Part shown: positions 43,365 to 52,516 of the stretch, piece by piece
Layout: each line of letters starts with the position of its first letter
How positions within the stretch are numbered: position 1 is the stretch's first letter
Translations under genes and position numbers: made by a program
The notes under the pieces: model-generated
What the model saw: the letters and a program-made list of their open reading frames with translations, nothing else
Told to the model about the DNA's origin: nothing
Databases searched by the model: none
Source of the DNA: Romboutsia_C sp015668195
GTDB lineage: Bacteria > Bacillota > Clostridia > Peptostreptococcales > Peptostreptococcaceae
NCBI RefSeq assembly: GCF_015668195.1
Contig: NZ_JADPFC010000003.1
Span: 261,324-325,323 of the forward strand
DNA: 64,000 nt
Direction: 5' to 3'

Positions 43365-45245
43365 ATGAATAAGATAAAATCTTTTGAAGAATTAAAAAGT
43401 CTGGTTGCAAAGTATAAACCAGCCCTTGATATGAGAGAAAATCATTCTAAAGAGAACTTAACAAAAAGAGAATTATTAGTCTGTGGAGGTACTGGATGTA
43501 CTTCCGCAGATAGTAATCTTATAATAGAAAATTTGAGAAATGAAATAAAAAATGCAGGTCTTGAGGATCAAGCTGAAGTTCACCTTACAGGATGTTTTGG
43601 ATTCTGTGCTAAGGGTCCAATAGTTAAGGTATTCCCTGATAATGTTTTCTATGTTCAAGTAACTCCAGACGATGCCAAAGAGATAGTTGATACACATCTA
43701 GTTAAAGATGAAATTGTTGAAAGATTATTATTTGAAGAACCAGCCCTTGGCCATAGAAAGGTTGAAAAACATGATGATATGTCTTTCTATAAAAAACAAT
43801 CTCGTGTTGCCCTTAGAAATTGTGGTCATATAAATCCTGAGAATATAAATGAATATCTAGGATGTCAAGGATACGTTGCACTTGGTAAATGTATAAATGA
43901 ATTAACACCAGAACAAGTTATCGAAGAAATGAAAGCTTCTGGTCTTAGAGGTAGAGGTGGTGCCGGTTTCCCTACAGGAATTAAATGGGAGTCTACTGCT
44001 CAAACTCCTCCAGGCCAAAAGTATGTTGTATGTAATGCCGACGAAGGTGACCCAGGTGCATTCATGGATAGATCTATACTTGAAGGTGACCCTCACAGTG
44101 TATTAGAAGCTATGGCTATATGTGGCTATGCTGTAGGTGCTGATACAGGTCATATATACATAAGAGCTGAGTACCCTCTTGCAATAGAAAGGTTAAAAGT
44201 TGCTATATCTCAAGCTCAAGAAGTTGGTCTTCTTGGAGATAACATATTAGGTACAGATTTTAACTTTAATATAGACTTAAAGTATGGTGCTGGAGCATTC
44301 GTTTGTGGTGAAGGTACTGCCCTCATTAATTCAATAGAAGGTAAACGTGGAGAGCCTAGAATGAAGACTTATAGTTCTTCTAAGCGCGGTTTATGGGATA
44401 AACCAACTTGCTTAAACAACGTTGAAACTTTTGCTAATATCCCTGCAATAATAAATGAAGGTGCTGAGTGGTTTACTAAATACGGTACTGAAAACTCTCC
44501 CGGAACTAAAGTTTTCGCACTTGGTGGAAAAATAAATAACGTAGGTCTTGTTGAAGTTCCTATGGGAACTACCTTAAGAGAAATAGTATATGAAATAGGT
44601 GGTGGTATACCTAACGAAAGAGAGTTTAAAGCAGTTCAAACTGGAGGTCCATCTGGTGGATGTATTGCATCTAACAACCTTGATACTCCTATAGATTTTA
44701 AATCATTAAGCTCTATAGGTTCTATGATGGGGTCAGGTGGTATGCTTGTTCTTGATGACTCTGATTGTATGGTAGATATATGTAAATTCTTCTTAGAATT
44801 TACTGTGGAAGAATCTTGTGGTAAATGTACTCCTTGCCGTATAGGTAATAAGAGATTACTTGAAATGCTTACAAAAATAACGGAAGGTAAAGGTACTTTA
44901 CAAGATTTAGCTGATTTAAAAGAATTGGCAACAACTATAAAGACTACTTCTCTATGTGGCCTTGGTAAATGTGCTCCTAACCCAGTTTTAAGTACACTTG
45001 ATAACTTCTATGATGAATATGTTGCTCACGTTGTAGATAAGAAATGTCCATCTGGAAAATGCCAAGCACTTCTTGATTACATCATAACTGATGACTGTAA
45101 AGGATGTACTAAGTGTTCTAGAATTTGCCCTGCTGGATGTATATCTGGTAAACCTAAAGAAAAACATGTAATAGATGTTTCTAAGTGCTTAAAGTGTGGT
45201 GCTTGTATGGATAGCTGTAAATTTAATGCTATCATAAAGCAATAA
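43365..45245 (+). CDS. hydB: [FeFe]-hydrogenase beta subunit (NuoF-like, HydB), flavin and NAD(H) site
   Basis: This 626-residue NuoF-type flavoprotein has, in order: a thioredoxin-like [2Fe-2S] domain (CGGTGCTSADSN, then LTGCFGFCAKGP); the FMN/NADH fold with LRGRGGAGFPTGIKWES and CNADEGDPGAFMDRS; a [4Fe-4S] site (ESCGKCTPCRIGNKRL with SLCGLGKCAPNP); and a C-terminal two-[4Fe-4S] ferredoxin domain (CKGCTKCSRICPAGC and CLKCGACMDSC). This full set is that of electron-bifurcating hydrogenases, which couple exergonic NADH to ferredoxin-linked H2 formation or the reverse. ATG at 43365 follows AAGGGGG, 12 bases after hydC. Confidence 0.94.
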   Translation: MNKIKSFEELKSLVAKYKPALDMRENHSKENLTKRELLVCGGTGCTSADSNLIIENLRNEIKNAGLEDQAEVHLTGCFGFCAKGPIVKVFPDNVFYVQVTPDDAKEIVDTHLVKDEIVERLLFEEPALGHRKVEKHDDMSFYKKQSRVALRNCGHINPENINEYLGCQGYVALGKCINELTPEQVIEEMKASGLRGRGGAGFPTGIKWESTAQTPPGQKYVVCNADEGDPGAFMDRSILEGDPHSVLEAMAICGYAVGADTGHIYIRAEYPLAIERLKVAISQAQEVGLLGDNILGTDFNFNIDLKYGAGAFVCGEGTALINSIEGKRGEPRMKTYSSSKRGLWDKPTCLNNVETFANIPAIINEGAEWFTKYGTENSPGTKVFALGGKINNVGLVEVPMGTTLREIVYEIGGGIPNEREFKAVQTGGPSGGCIASNNLDTPIDFKSLSSIGSMMGSGGMLVLDDSDCMVDICKFFLEFTVEESCGKCTPCRIGNKRLLEMLTKITEGKGTLQDLADLKELATTIKTTSLCGLGKCAPNPVLSTLDNFYDEYVAHVVDKKCPSGKCQALLDYIITDDCKGCTKCSRICPAGCISGKPKEKHVIDVSKCLKCGACMDSCKFNAIIKQ

Positions 45246-45270
45246 ATTTAGTTTTGTTGGGGGGATAAAA

Positions 45271-47064
45271 ATGAGTTTAGTTAACTTAACTATAAATGGC
45301 AAGTCTGTTTCAGTTCCTAAAGGCAGTACTATTTTGGACGCTGCAAAAGAAGTAAATGTTCAAATACCTAACCTTTGTCACCTAAAAATGAAAGAAATAA
45401 ATATGGTTAACCAATGCGCATCTTGCCGTGTATGTATGGTTAGTACCGGAAGAGGTTTGGTTCCTGCTTGCGGTACTTTAGTTAAAGAGGGTATGGATGT
45501 TCAAACCAATACTAAAGAAGCTTTAAAGGCTCGTAAAAATGTTGTTGAATTATTATTATCAGACCATCCTCAAGATTGTTTAGTTTGTGAAAAAAACGGA
45601 AATTGCGAACTACAAAGTATAGCTGCTGATTTAGGTATAAGAAAAATCAGATATAAAGGTGAACAATCAACATCTCCAAAAGACACTTCGACAGAATCAA
45701 TAGTAAAAGACCACGACAAATGCATCTTATGTAGAAGATGCGAAACAATGTGTAATGATATACAAAGCGTAGGAGTTTTATCTGGCATAAATCGTGGATT
45801 TGGCACAGAAGTTAGTACTTTCTTCAATTCTGATTTATGCGAAACTGAATGTACTTTCTGTGGCCAATGTATAGCAGTATGCCCAACAGGAGCTTTAACA
45901 GAAGTAAATAATATACCTACTGTATGGAATGCCTTAAATCAAAAAGAAAAAACTGTAGCAGTTCAAGTTGCTCCTGCTGTAAGAGTTGCTTTAGGAGAAG
46001 AATTTGGATTAGAGCCGGGTACTATAACTACAGGAAAAATGGTATCTGCATTAAAAGCCCTTGGCTTTAAATATGTATTTGATACTAACTTCTCTGCCGA
46101 CCTTACTATATTAGAAGAAGCTTCTGAGTTCTTACACAGACTTAAAGAAGGTAAAAACCTTCCTATATTAACAAGTTGCTGTCCTGCTTGGATAAACTTT
46201 GTTGAGAAAAACTATCCAGAATTTCTAAATCTTCCTTCAAGCTGTAAATCACCACAAGAAATGTTTGGAGCTATAGCTAAAAATTATTTTGCTCCTAAAA
46301 TTATAAATACAGAACCAAAAGATATGTATATTGTTTCAGTAATGCCTTGTGTAGCTAAGAAATATGAATGTTCTAGAACTGAATTAGGTCAAGAAGAGGT
46401 TCTTGATGTTGATGTTTCTATAACTACAAGAGAACTTTCTAAAATGATAAAAGAAGCAGGTATAGATTTCTTAACATTAGATGAAAAAGATTTTGATAAC
46501 CCACTAGGTGAATCTTCTGGTGCTGCTGATATATTCGGGGCTACTGGTGGTGTTTTAGAGGCTGCTCTTCGTACTGCTTATGAATGGGTAACTGATAAAG
46601 AACTTGATGATGTAAACTTCACTCAAGTTAGAGGTATGGAAGGTATAAAAGAAGCTAGTATAGATATAGATGGTATTATTGTAAATGTATGCATAGCTAG
46701 TAGCCTTGGAAATGCTAGAAAAGTTATGGATGAAGTAAAAAATGGAAATTCTAAGTATCATATAATAGAGGTAATGGCTTGTCCTGGTGGATGTGTTGCT
46801 GGTGCTGGTCAACCATATCATCATGGTGATTATGATGTAGTTAAGAAAAGAGCGTTAGGTTTATATAATATAGATAGAAATAAAAAGCTTCGTAAATCTC
46901 ATGAAAATCCTGCTATAGTTGCATTATATGATGAGTTCTTAGGAGAACCTTATGGAAAAATTGCTCATAGGTTCCTTCATACTCATTATTTTGATAAGAG
47001 CTTAGTTTATAATGTAGATAATGGAGAATGTACTTGCATGAAGGAAGCTGATGCAACAATTTAA
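45271..47064 (+). CDS. hydA: [FeFe]-hydrogenase catalytic subunit HydA
   Basis: This 597-residue catalytic subunit starts with a plant-type [2Fe-2S] domain (CASCRVCMV) and a His/Cys [4Fe-4S] site (HPQDCLVCEKNGNC). Two more [4Fe-4S] clusters follow (CILCRRCETMC; CTFCGQCIAVCP). The H-cluster domain has TSCCPAW, MPCVAKKYE and MACPGGCVAGAGQP. The third motif has GAGQP where GGGQP is usual; all four H-cluster cysteines are kept. The C-terminal small-subunit-like segment ends GECTCMKE. Maturases HydEFG are not here and must be elsewhere. It is the last gene of the hydCBA operon, before a strong terminator. Confidence 0.95.
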   Translation: MSLVNLTINGKSVSVPKGSTILDAAKEVNVQIPNLCHLKMKEINMVNQCASCRVCMVSTGRGLVPACGTLVKEGMDVQTNTKEALKARKNVVELLLSDHPQDCLVCEKNGNCELQSIAADLGIRKIRYKGEQSTSPKDTSTESIVKDHDKCILCRRCETMCNDIQSVGVLSGINRGFGTEVSTFFNSDLCETECTFCGQCIAVCPTGALTEVNNIPTVWNALNQKEKTVAVQVAPAVRVALGEEFGLEPGTITTGKMVSALKALGFKYVFDTNFSADLTILEEASEFLHRLKEGKNLPILTSCCPAWINFVEKNYPEFLNLPSSCKSPQEMFGAIAKNYFAPKIINTEPKDMYIVSVMPCVAKKYECSRTELGQEEVLDVDVSITTRELSKMIKEAGIDFLTLDEKDFDNPLGESSGAADIFGATGGVLEAALRTAYEWVTDKELDDVNFTQVRGMEGIKEASIDIDGIIVNVCIASSLGNARKVMDEVKNGNSKYHIIEVMACPGGCVAGAGQPYHHGDYDVVKKRALGLYNIDRNKKLRKSHENPAIVALYDEFLGEPYGKIAHRFLHTHYFDKSLVYNVDNGECTCMKEADATI

Positions 47065-47090
47065 TCTAAATTAGTAAATTTTTAATATAA

Positions 47091-47134
47091 GTGAATTGAG
47101 CTAATTAAATAATATTACTCAATTCACTTTTTTA
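47091..47134 (+). terminator. Terminator of the hydrogenase operon
   Basis: GTGAATTGAG and CTCAATTCAC form a 10-bp stem around a 17-base loop followed by TTTTTT. Confidence 0.92.
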
Positions 47135-47162
47135 TTTACATGCTATAATATTTTACAAATAA

Positions 47163-47203
47163 AAAGTGTAGATAAGCTTATTATATATTCCTACCTACAC
47201 CAT
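47163..47203 (-). terminator. Terminator of the uvrC-hprK unit
   Basis: GTGTAG and CTACAC, with weaker inner pairs, form a stem on the minus strand followed by TTTTTATTTG, just after the hprK stop codon. Confidence 0.7.
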
Positions 47204-47221
47204 ATTTTTAAATATTTTTAC

Positions 47222-48157
47222 TTAGCACTTCTTAGCATCTATAAGTTGAGATAATTTCTTGGTAAACTCTTGTGCTGCATCGTATCCCATTCCCTTTTGT
47301 CTAAAGTTCATGGCTGCAACTTCTATTATCATAGCTGTATTTCTACCAGGTTTAACTGGTACAACTAACTTCTCGACACTTACTTCTAAAATTTCTTCAA
47401 ATTCCTTGTCTAATCCTAATCTATCATAGTATTTATCTTCATCCCAAGCCTCTAAGTGTACTACTAAATCAATAGTTTTACTATTTTTTACAGCGCCAGC
47501 ACCATACAGGCTTCTCACGTCTATTATACCAATCCCTCTTATTTCTAAAAAATGTCTAAGTAACTCTGGGGATTGCCCTAAAAGTACACTTTCATCTAAT
47601 CTTCTTATTTCTACTGCATCATCGGCAACTAATCTGTGACCTCTTTGAACTAATTCTAAAGCTGTCTCTGATTTACCAATGCTACTTTCTCCCTTTATTA
47701 ATACTCCTATACCATATACATCCACTAATACACCATGTAATGTAGTATGAGGTGCCATTCTATCATCTAAATAATTTGATAATCTGTTTATAAATCTAGT
47801 TGTATTTCTCTTTGTGCTTAAAATTATTCTTCCATACTTCTTAGCATATTTTATGACATCAGAATTAACTTCCAATCCTCTTGTTACTATAAGTGCAGGA
47901 ATTTCATAAGAAAATAATTTATCTAGTACATTTTCTCTTCTTTCTGCATCTAAATAACTAAAGTAATTATATTCTGCTCTTCCTATTATTTGAATTCTAT
48001 CATAAGCAAAATGTTCAAAATATCCAGCATATTGTAATCCTGGCCTATTTACATCCTGAGAATATACATAGTACTCTTTATTATCAGGCATATATACTAC
48101 TTCTAATTCTAAATCCTTTATAATTTCTTTGATTGAAACCTTATCGATGAAATTCAT
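47222..48157 (-). CDS. hprK: HPr kinase/phosphorylase
   Basis: This 311-residue bifunctional enzyme phosphorylates and dephosphorylates HPr at Ser46, the signal for carbon catabolite repression via CcpA. It has the P-loop GESSIGKSE, LVADDAVEI and the signature RGIGIIDVRSLYGAGAV. The frame extends to 48196, but the ATG at 48157 follows AAAGGGA and gives MNFIDKVSIKEI. It starts four bases after uvrC stop, so the two are coupled. hprK downstream of uvrC is the gene order I recall from C. difficile. Confidence 0.96.
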   Translation of the reverse strand: MNFIDKVSIKEIIKDLELEVVYMPDNKEYYVYSQDVNRPGLQYAGYFEHFAYDRIQIIGRAEYNYFSYLDAERRENVLDKLFSYEIPALIVTRGLEVNSDVIKYAKKYGRIILSTKRNTTRFINRLSNYLDDRMAPHTTLHGVLVDVYGIGVLIKGESSIGKSETALELVQRGHRLVADDAVEIRRLDESVLLGQSPELLRHFLEIRGIGIIDVRSLYGAGAVKNSKTIDLVVHLEAWDEDKYYDRLGLDKEFEEILEVSVEKLVVPVKPGRNTAMIIEVAAMNFRQKGMGYDAAQEFTKKLSQLIDAKKC

Positions 48158-48161
48158 ATTA

Positions 48162-49973
48162 TTATCCCTTTCTGAAATAATTGTAAACATTCTCACAGGC
48201 TGCTCTATTCATTCCTTCCACTTCTAATAATTCTTCAATGCTAGCTTTTTTTATAGATTCTATATCTTTAAAGTGATTTAATAGAGCTTTTTTTCTTTTT
48301 TCCCCTATTCCTTGTATATCATCTAGAACTGATTTTGTCAAAGATTTATTTCGTAAACTTCTGTGATATGTTATAGCATAATTATGAACTTCTTCCTGAA
48401 TACTTGCGACAAATCTATACAAGTTAGATGTTTTATCTAGTTCAATCTCTTTTTCCTGGGAAATAAGTCCCTTTGTTCTATGTTTATCGTCTTTATACAT
48501 TCCCCAAAGAGGTATTTCTACATTATGTCTTTCCAAAACTTTTTTTACTGCACTAACTTGTCCTTTTCCTCCATCTAAAAGAATTAAATCTGGTAAATCT
48601 CCATACTTCAATCTTCTTTCTACTATTTCTGCCATAGAATCAAAATCATTGGGACCTATGACTGTTTTTATTTTATATCTACGATATTCCTTTTTATCTT
48701 TTTTCCCATCAGTAAATACTACCATAGAACCAATAGAATCTACACCTTGTATGTTTGATATATCAAAGGACTCTATTCTTTTTGGTCTCTTATCTAATCC
48801 TAGTATATTCTTTAACTCGTCTAAAGCCCCAATACTTTTTTCGTATTTTCTCTTATTCATATCAGAGAATTTTTCAAGATATTCTACAGCATTTTTTCTT
48901 ACCATTTCTACTAAATTTTTCTTTTCTCCTTTTTGAGGAACTCTTATAGTAACCTTTTGCCCCTTTTTAGCAGATAACCATTCTTCTAGTATAAAACTGT
49001 CTTCTATTTCATCTTCTATTATTAATTCCTTTGGTATATACTCTTGTTCCATGTAAAACTGCTTAACAAAGGATGATAATATAGATGCTCTTTCGCTTTC
49101 CATAACCCCTTCTAGTATAAAATGTTCTCTACCTACTATTTTACCATTTCTAATAAAGAATACTTGGACACAAGCTTCATCATGTGCTCTTGCCATTGCT
49201 ATAACATCTTGATTTAAATCTGATGTAGTAGCATCTATCTTTTGCTTTTGCATCATTTCCTCTAAACTTCTAATTTTATCTCTATACATAGCTGCATCTT
49301 CAAAATTAAATTCCTTAGCACATTTATTCATTTTTTCGGTTAATATTTCGATTAATTTTTCTTCTTTACCTGATAAGAAAAGTATTATTTCTTCTATCAT
49401 TTTATTGTATTCTTCCTTACTTACATTTCCTGTACATGGGCCTACACATTTTTTAATATGTAAGTTTAAGCAAGGTCTAACATTATTTCTTATAGCCTTT
49501 TCTATGTCTATATTACAAGTTCTTATTGGATAAGTATTTCTTATTATCTCTAATGTGTCATTCACTGCTGTTGTATTAGTATATGGACCAAAATACCTTG
49601 CCTTATCCTTGAGTACTCTTCTAACTTTTAATACTCTAGGGAAATCTTCATTAGTTGTTACCTTAATATATGGGTATGTTTTATCATCCCTTAATAAAAC
49701 ATTATATTTGGGTCTATATTGCTTAATTAAATTACATTCTAATATAAGTGCTTCTAATTCTGAATCTGTAATAATGTACTCAAATTTATATATATTCTTA
49801 ACCATAGACTTTACTTTTGAAGGATGATTTTTCGATGACTGAAAGTATTGTCTTACTCTATTTTTTAAAGATACGGCCTTTCCTACATATATAATATTAT
49901 CAAACTTATCTTTCATTAAATATACACCAGGTTGTGCTGGAAGCTTCTTTAAATGATCCTGTATATCAAACAA
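48162..49973 (-). CDS. uvrC: Excinuclease UvrC
   Basis: This 603-residue nuclease makes both incisions in nucleotide excision repair. It has an N-terminal GIY-YIG domain (GVYLMKDKFDNIIYVGKA), a cysteine cluster (CNIDIE with CLNLHIKKCVGPC), a UVR UvrB-binding motif (KEFNFEDAAMYRDKI), an RNase H-like domain (ESFDISNIQG and LILLDGGKGQ) and a C-terminal helix-hairpin-helix. ATG at 49973 follows a GGAGG-type site. It lies about 8 kb from uvrA/uvrB, separated by an oligopeptide transporter locus and a carrier gene. Confidence 0.96.
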   Translation of the reverse strand: MFDIQDHLKKLPAQPGVYLMKDKFDNIIYVGKAVSLKNRVRQYFQSSKNHPSKVKSMVKNIYKFEYIITDSELEALILECNLIKQYRPKYNVLLRDDKTYPYIKVTTNEDFPRVLKVRRVLKDKARYFGPYTNTTAVNDTLEIIRNTYPIRTCNIDIEKAIRNNVRPCLNLHIKKCVGPCTGNVSKEEYNKMIEEIILFLSGKEEKLIEILTEKMNKCAKEFNFEDAAMYRDKIRSLEEMMQKQKIDATTSDLNQDVIAMARAHDEACVQVFFIRNGKIVGREHFILEGVMESERASILSSFVKQFYMEQEYIPKELIIEDEIEDSFILEEWLSAKKGQKVTIRVPQKGEKKNLVEMVRKNAVEYLEKFSDMNKRKYEKSIGALDELKNILGLDKRPKRIESFDISNIQGVDSIGSMVVFTDGKKDKKEYRRYKIKTVIGPNDFDSMAEIVERRLKYGDLPDLILLDGGKGQVSAVKKVLERHNVEIPLWGMYKDDKHRTKGLISQEKEIELDKTSNLYRFVASIQEEVHNYAITYHRSLRNKSLTKSVLDDIQGIGEKRKKALLNHFKDIESIKKASIEELLEVEGMNRAACENVYNYFRKG

Positions 49974-50059
49974 TTTATTACCTCCACATTTATAATTTTC
50001 ATATTAGAATTATACCCTAAAAAAATAAATTATTCCCATAGATTATTTTATTAAAATTA

Positions 50060-50105
50060 AAAGCGTAGATATAAAACAGTTAAAAACAATTTATATCTAC
50101 GCTTT
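50060..50105 (-). terminator. Terminator of oppA
   Basis: AAAGCGTAGATATAAA and its complement form a 16-bp stem followed by TTTTAATTT on the minus strand, about 85 bases after the oppA stop codon. Confidence 0.88.
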
Positions 50106-50191
50106 AGCAAAATCAATATATTTACTTTTAAATTTTTTAAATTATTTATTAATAAAGTATTTAAGTTACATTATAAAGCTTTTAATTTATT

Positions 50192-51844
50192 TTATTTAGA
50201 AGCTCCTCTTCCACCATTTACTTGTAAGAAGAATGTAGACGCTTGACCGTAGTTGTGAACTTCCTTACTATCTTTATATTTATCAACAAAGTCAGAATCT
50301 AATAGACATCTATCTATTTGACCATCTTCATATAAGTTAACTGAAGCACTAGTTTCTTTAACTACTTTAGTATTTATAGTATCTAATTTGATTATATCTT
50401 TATTCCAATAGTTAGGATTTTTCTCCATAGTATATTGGTCTTCTACTTTCCAATTTGTTAAAGTAAATGGCCCATTATATATTTGGGTATCTGCTGTAGT
50501 ACCATATTTATCTCCCTGAGCTTCAACAAATTTTTGATTTTGTGGGAAGAATACTTGGAATGATACTAATTCAGGGAAGTAAGAAACTTTTCTGTTTAAC
50601 TTAACTTCTAATGTATAATCATCAACAGCTTTAACTCCTACATTTTCTGAACCTTTATCAGCCGCTTCTGCTGCCCCTACTATATCATTCATTATGTATC
50701 CGTACTCAGATGCTGTATCAGGGTTTAAAGTTCTTTTCCAAGAATACTCAAAATCTTTAGCTGTTACAGGGTCTCCATTTGACCATTTAGAATCTTTTCT
50801 TAACTTGAAAGTCCAAGTTAATCCATCTTCAGAAACTTCCCAAGACTGCGCCACACCTGGCTCAACTTTACCATCTTTATCTATTCTAGTTAATCCTTCC
50901 ATAGTGTTATTCATAACTGTGAAAGATGAAACGTCTGTTGCTTTACTTGGATCCATTGTAGGTATATCTGAAGTTATATCTATATTAAGAACTTTTTCTG
51001 GTTTATCTACATCTGCATATCTATAGTCATAGTCAGCTCCCCAAGAATAATTTATTATTCCTGAAACATAAGGCTTCTCTAAATAAGTTCTTCCTTTTTG
51101 TTGAATTGGAGCTAAGAATCCATCAGATAACATTAATTCTTCTGCTTGTGCGTATTTTTCATATGCTTCAGTTGTAGTTTCTGCTTTTGTAGCTTCATCT
51201 ACTAATTTATTAAATTCATCACTATTATATCCAGTTTGCTTAGAGAATTGGTTTCCAGTTTGCATTGTTTGTAGGAACGTTAATGGGTCTGGATAGTCAG
51301 CTCCCCATCCTGAGTAAGCTAAGTCAAAGTTTCCAGCTGTCTCCTCTGCTAACTTTTGCTTGAAAGGAAGATTTTTAACTTCTACATTTAATCCTTCTAA
51401 TGCATCAGATAATTCTGCTTGGATAAATTCACCTGTTCTTTTTCCTGAGTCATGGTCGAAAGTTAATAACTCAAGTGTAACAGTATCAAATCCAACTTCT
51501 TCTTTAGCTTTTGCCCATGCTTCTTTAGCTTTTTCTTCATCATAAGTTACACCTTTACCTTTTGTATACTCTGCGTAATCTTTTCCGTTGTCAAATGCTA
51601 AGTTAGATGGTGTAAATGTATCAGATGCAATTGATCCATTATTTAATATAACATCACATAAGGCTTGCTTATCTATAGCCATAGCTATAGCATTTCTTGC
51701 ATTTTTATTTGCAAGAACTTCTTCTGAAGTAACTTCTCCTCCACCATTAGAACTAGAACCTCCTGTGCTACTGCATCCAACAAGTAAACTTGAACTTATT
51801 AATGCTATTGTTGCTAATACTGATATTTTTCTTTTTAAAAACAT
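50192..51844 (-). CDS. oppA: Oligopeptide-binding lipoprotein OppA, circularly permuted
   Basis: This SBP_bac_5-family lipoprotein of 550 residues has its halves in swapped order. Residues 1-24 are a lipoprotein signal ending LLVGC (C24 lipidated); 25-42 a Gly/Ser linker. Residues 43-281 are what is normally the C-terminal half: NARNAIAMAIDKQALCDVIL, EFIQAELSDAL, YSGWGADYPDPLTFLQ, DYDYRYADVD. Residues 284-550 are the normal N-terminal half: KVLNIDITSDIPTMDPSKAT, EGLTRIDKDGKVEPGVAQSW, NPNYW, STFFLQVN. No frame break or stop interrupts it. In known OppA structures both native termini lie in domain I, so joining them is feasible; the new termini fall at the domain I/III hinge. The frame opens at 51853, but the ATG at 51844 is nine bases after GGGGAGG. 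It is divergent from oppBCDF. Confidence 0.92.
   Translation of the reverse strand: MFLKRKISVLATIALISSSLLVGCSSTGGSSSNGGGEVTSEEVLANKNARNAIAMAIDKQALCDVILNNGSIASDTFTPSNLAFDNGKDYAEYTKGKGVTYDEEKAKEAWAKAKEEVGFDTVTLELLTFDHDSGKRTGEFIQAELSDALEGLNVEVKNLPFKQKLAEETAGNFDLAYSGWGADYPDPLTFLQTMQTGNQFSKQTGYNSDEFNKLVDEATKAETTTEAYEKYAQAEELMLSDGFLAPIQQKGRTYLEKPYVSGIINYSWGADYDYRYADVDKPEKVLNIDITSDIPTMDPSKATDVSSFTVMNNTMEGLTRIDKDGKVEPGVAQSWEVSEDGLTWTFKLRKDSKWSNGDPVTAKDFEYSWKRTLNPDTASEYGYIMNDIVGAAEAADKGSENVGVKAVDDYTLEVKLNRKVSYFPELVSFQVFFPQNQKFVEAQGDKYGTTADTQIYNGPFTLTNWKVEDQYTMEKNPNYWNKDIIKLDTINTKVVKETSASVNLYEDGQIDRCLLDSDFVDKYKDSKEVHNYGQASTFFLQVNGGRGASK
50987..51000. repeat. 14-nt near-direct repeat, copy 1 (internal junction of oppA)
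   Basis: AAGAACTTTTTCTG lies exactly at the joint between the native C-terminus and native N-terminus (residues EKVL on the minus strand). It matches copy 2 at 51713-51726 in 13 of 14 bases, bounding the displaced half-gene. Confidence 0.75.
51713..51726. repeat. 14-nt near-direct repeat, copy 2 (oppA linker/C-half junction)
   Basis: AAGAACTTCTTCTG encodes the SEEVL residues where the lipoprotein linker meets the native C-terminal half. With copy 1 it brackets a block of about 725 bases. Confidence 0.75.
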
Positions 51845-51995
51845 AATAAACATCCTCCCCTATATCCAATTTATAAATAAACTCATATATTTAAAGTTTA
51901 TTGTATAACATATTTTAATAAAAATCATTTGTTTTTTTAAATTTTCTGATTTTTTAATCAAAAAAAATTTTTTATATGAAAATATTAATTTTAAC

Positions 51996-52024
51996 TTGAA
52001 AATACTTTATTATGCTACTACAAT
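51996..52024 (+). promoter_or_regulatory. Sigma-A promoter for the oppBCDF operon
   Basis: TTGAAA (51996-52001) and TACAAT (52019-52024) are separated by exactly 17 bases, about 35 bases before the first gene of the operon at 52060. Confidence 0.7.
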
Positions 52025-52059
52025 TAAAATAATAAACAAGCTCGAAAGGCGGTTCCAAT

Positions 52060-52422
52060 ATGAAAAATACTTTTCAACTTCTTGCAATTAATGCTATTAT
52101 CAGTTTATTATATTCAATTATCAACAAATTTAGTGCATATTCATTTCTAAATTGTGCATTTATTGTTGGTATGTTTTATTTCCTTTTCGGATTATTATGT
52201 TTCGTTTGGGAAAAAGGATTTTTTAATATAACACTTTTCTCTTTTAATAAATTAAGTCAAGAATTCCAAAAAAGAAAAGGTGTATTAACAGAAGATATTA
52301 ACATGACAATTGAAGACTACGTTAATAGAGAAAATAGCTTTTATCTTACAAATAGTTTATTAATATCTGGTTTACTAATATCAGCAACTACTATTGGTAT
52401 AAGTTTTCTGTTTATATCATAA
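52060..52422 (+). CDS. DUF3899-type small membrane protein
   Basis: This 120-residue protein has two N-terminal membrane segments (LLAINAIISLLYSIIN; SFLNCAFIVGMFYFLFGLLC), a polar central part (NKLSQEFQKRKGVLTEDINM) and a C-terminal helix (LLISGLLISATTIGISFLF). The layout and sequence fit the uncharacterised DUF3899 family, which I recall as often sitting next to opp genes. It is the first gene of the plus-strand opp operon, so it may be an accessory to the transporter. ATG at 52060 follows AAGGCGG. Confidence 0.7.
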   Translation: MKNTFQLLAINAIISLLYSIINKFSAYSFLNCAFIVGMFYFLFGLLCFVWEKGFFNITLFSFNKLSQEFQKRKGVLTEDINMTIEDYVNRENSFYLTNSLLISGLLISATTIGISFLFIS

Positions 52423-52516
52423 TTATATAAAACTAAATTAATTATTATTCTTAGATTTTATATCACTTAAAGCTAGTGATTTTAATTAAAAATATAAAAA
52501 AAAAGGGGGGGTAGCG

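Noticed and set aside
45271..47064. HydA judged inactive because of the GAGQP variant
   Set aside because: All H-cluster cysteines and other motifs are intact and the operon is complete, so loss of function is not supported.
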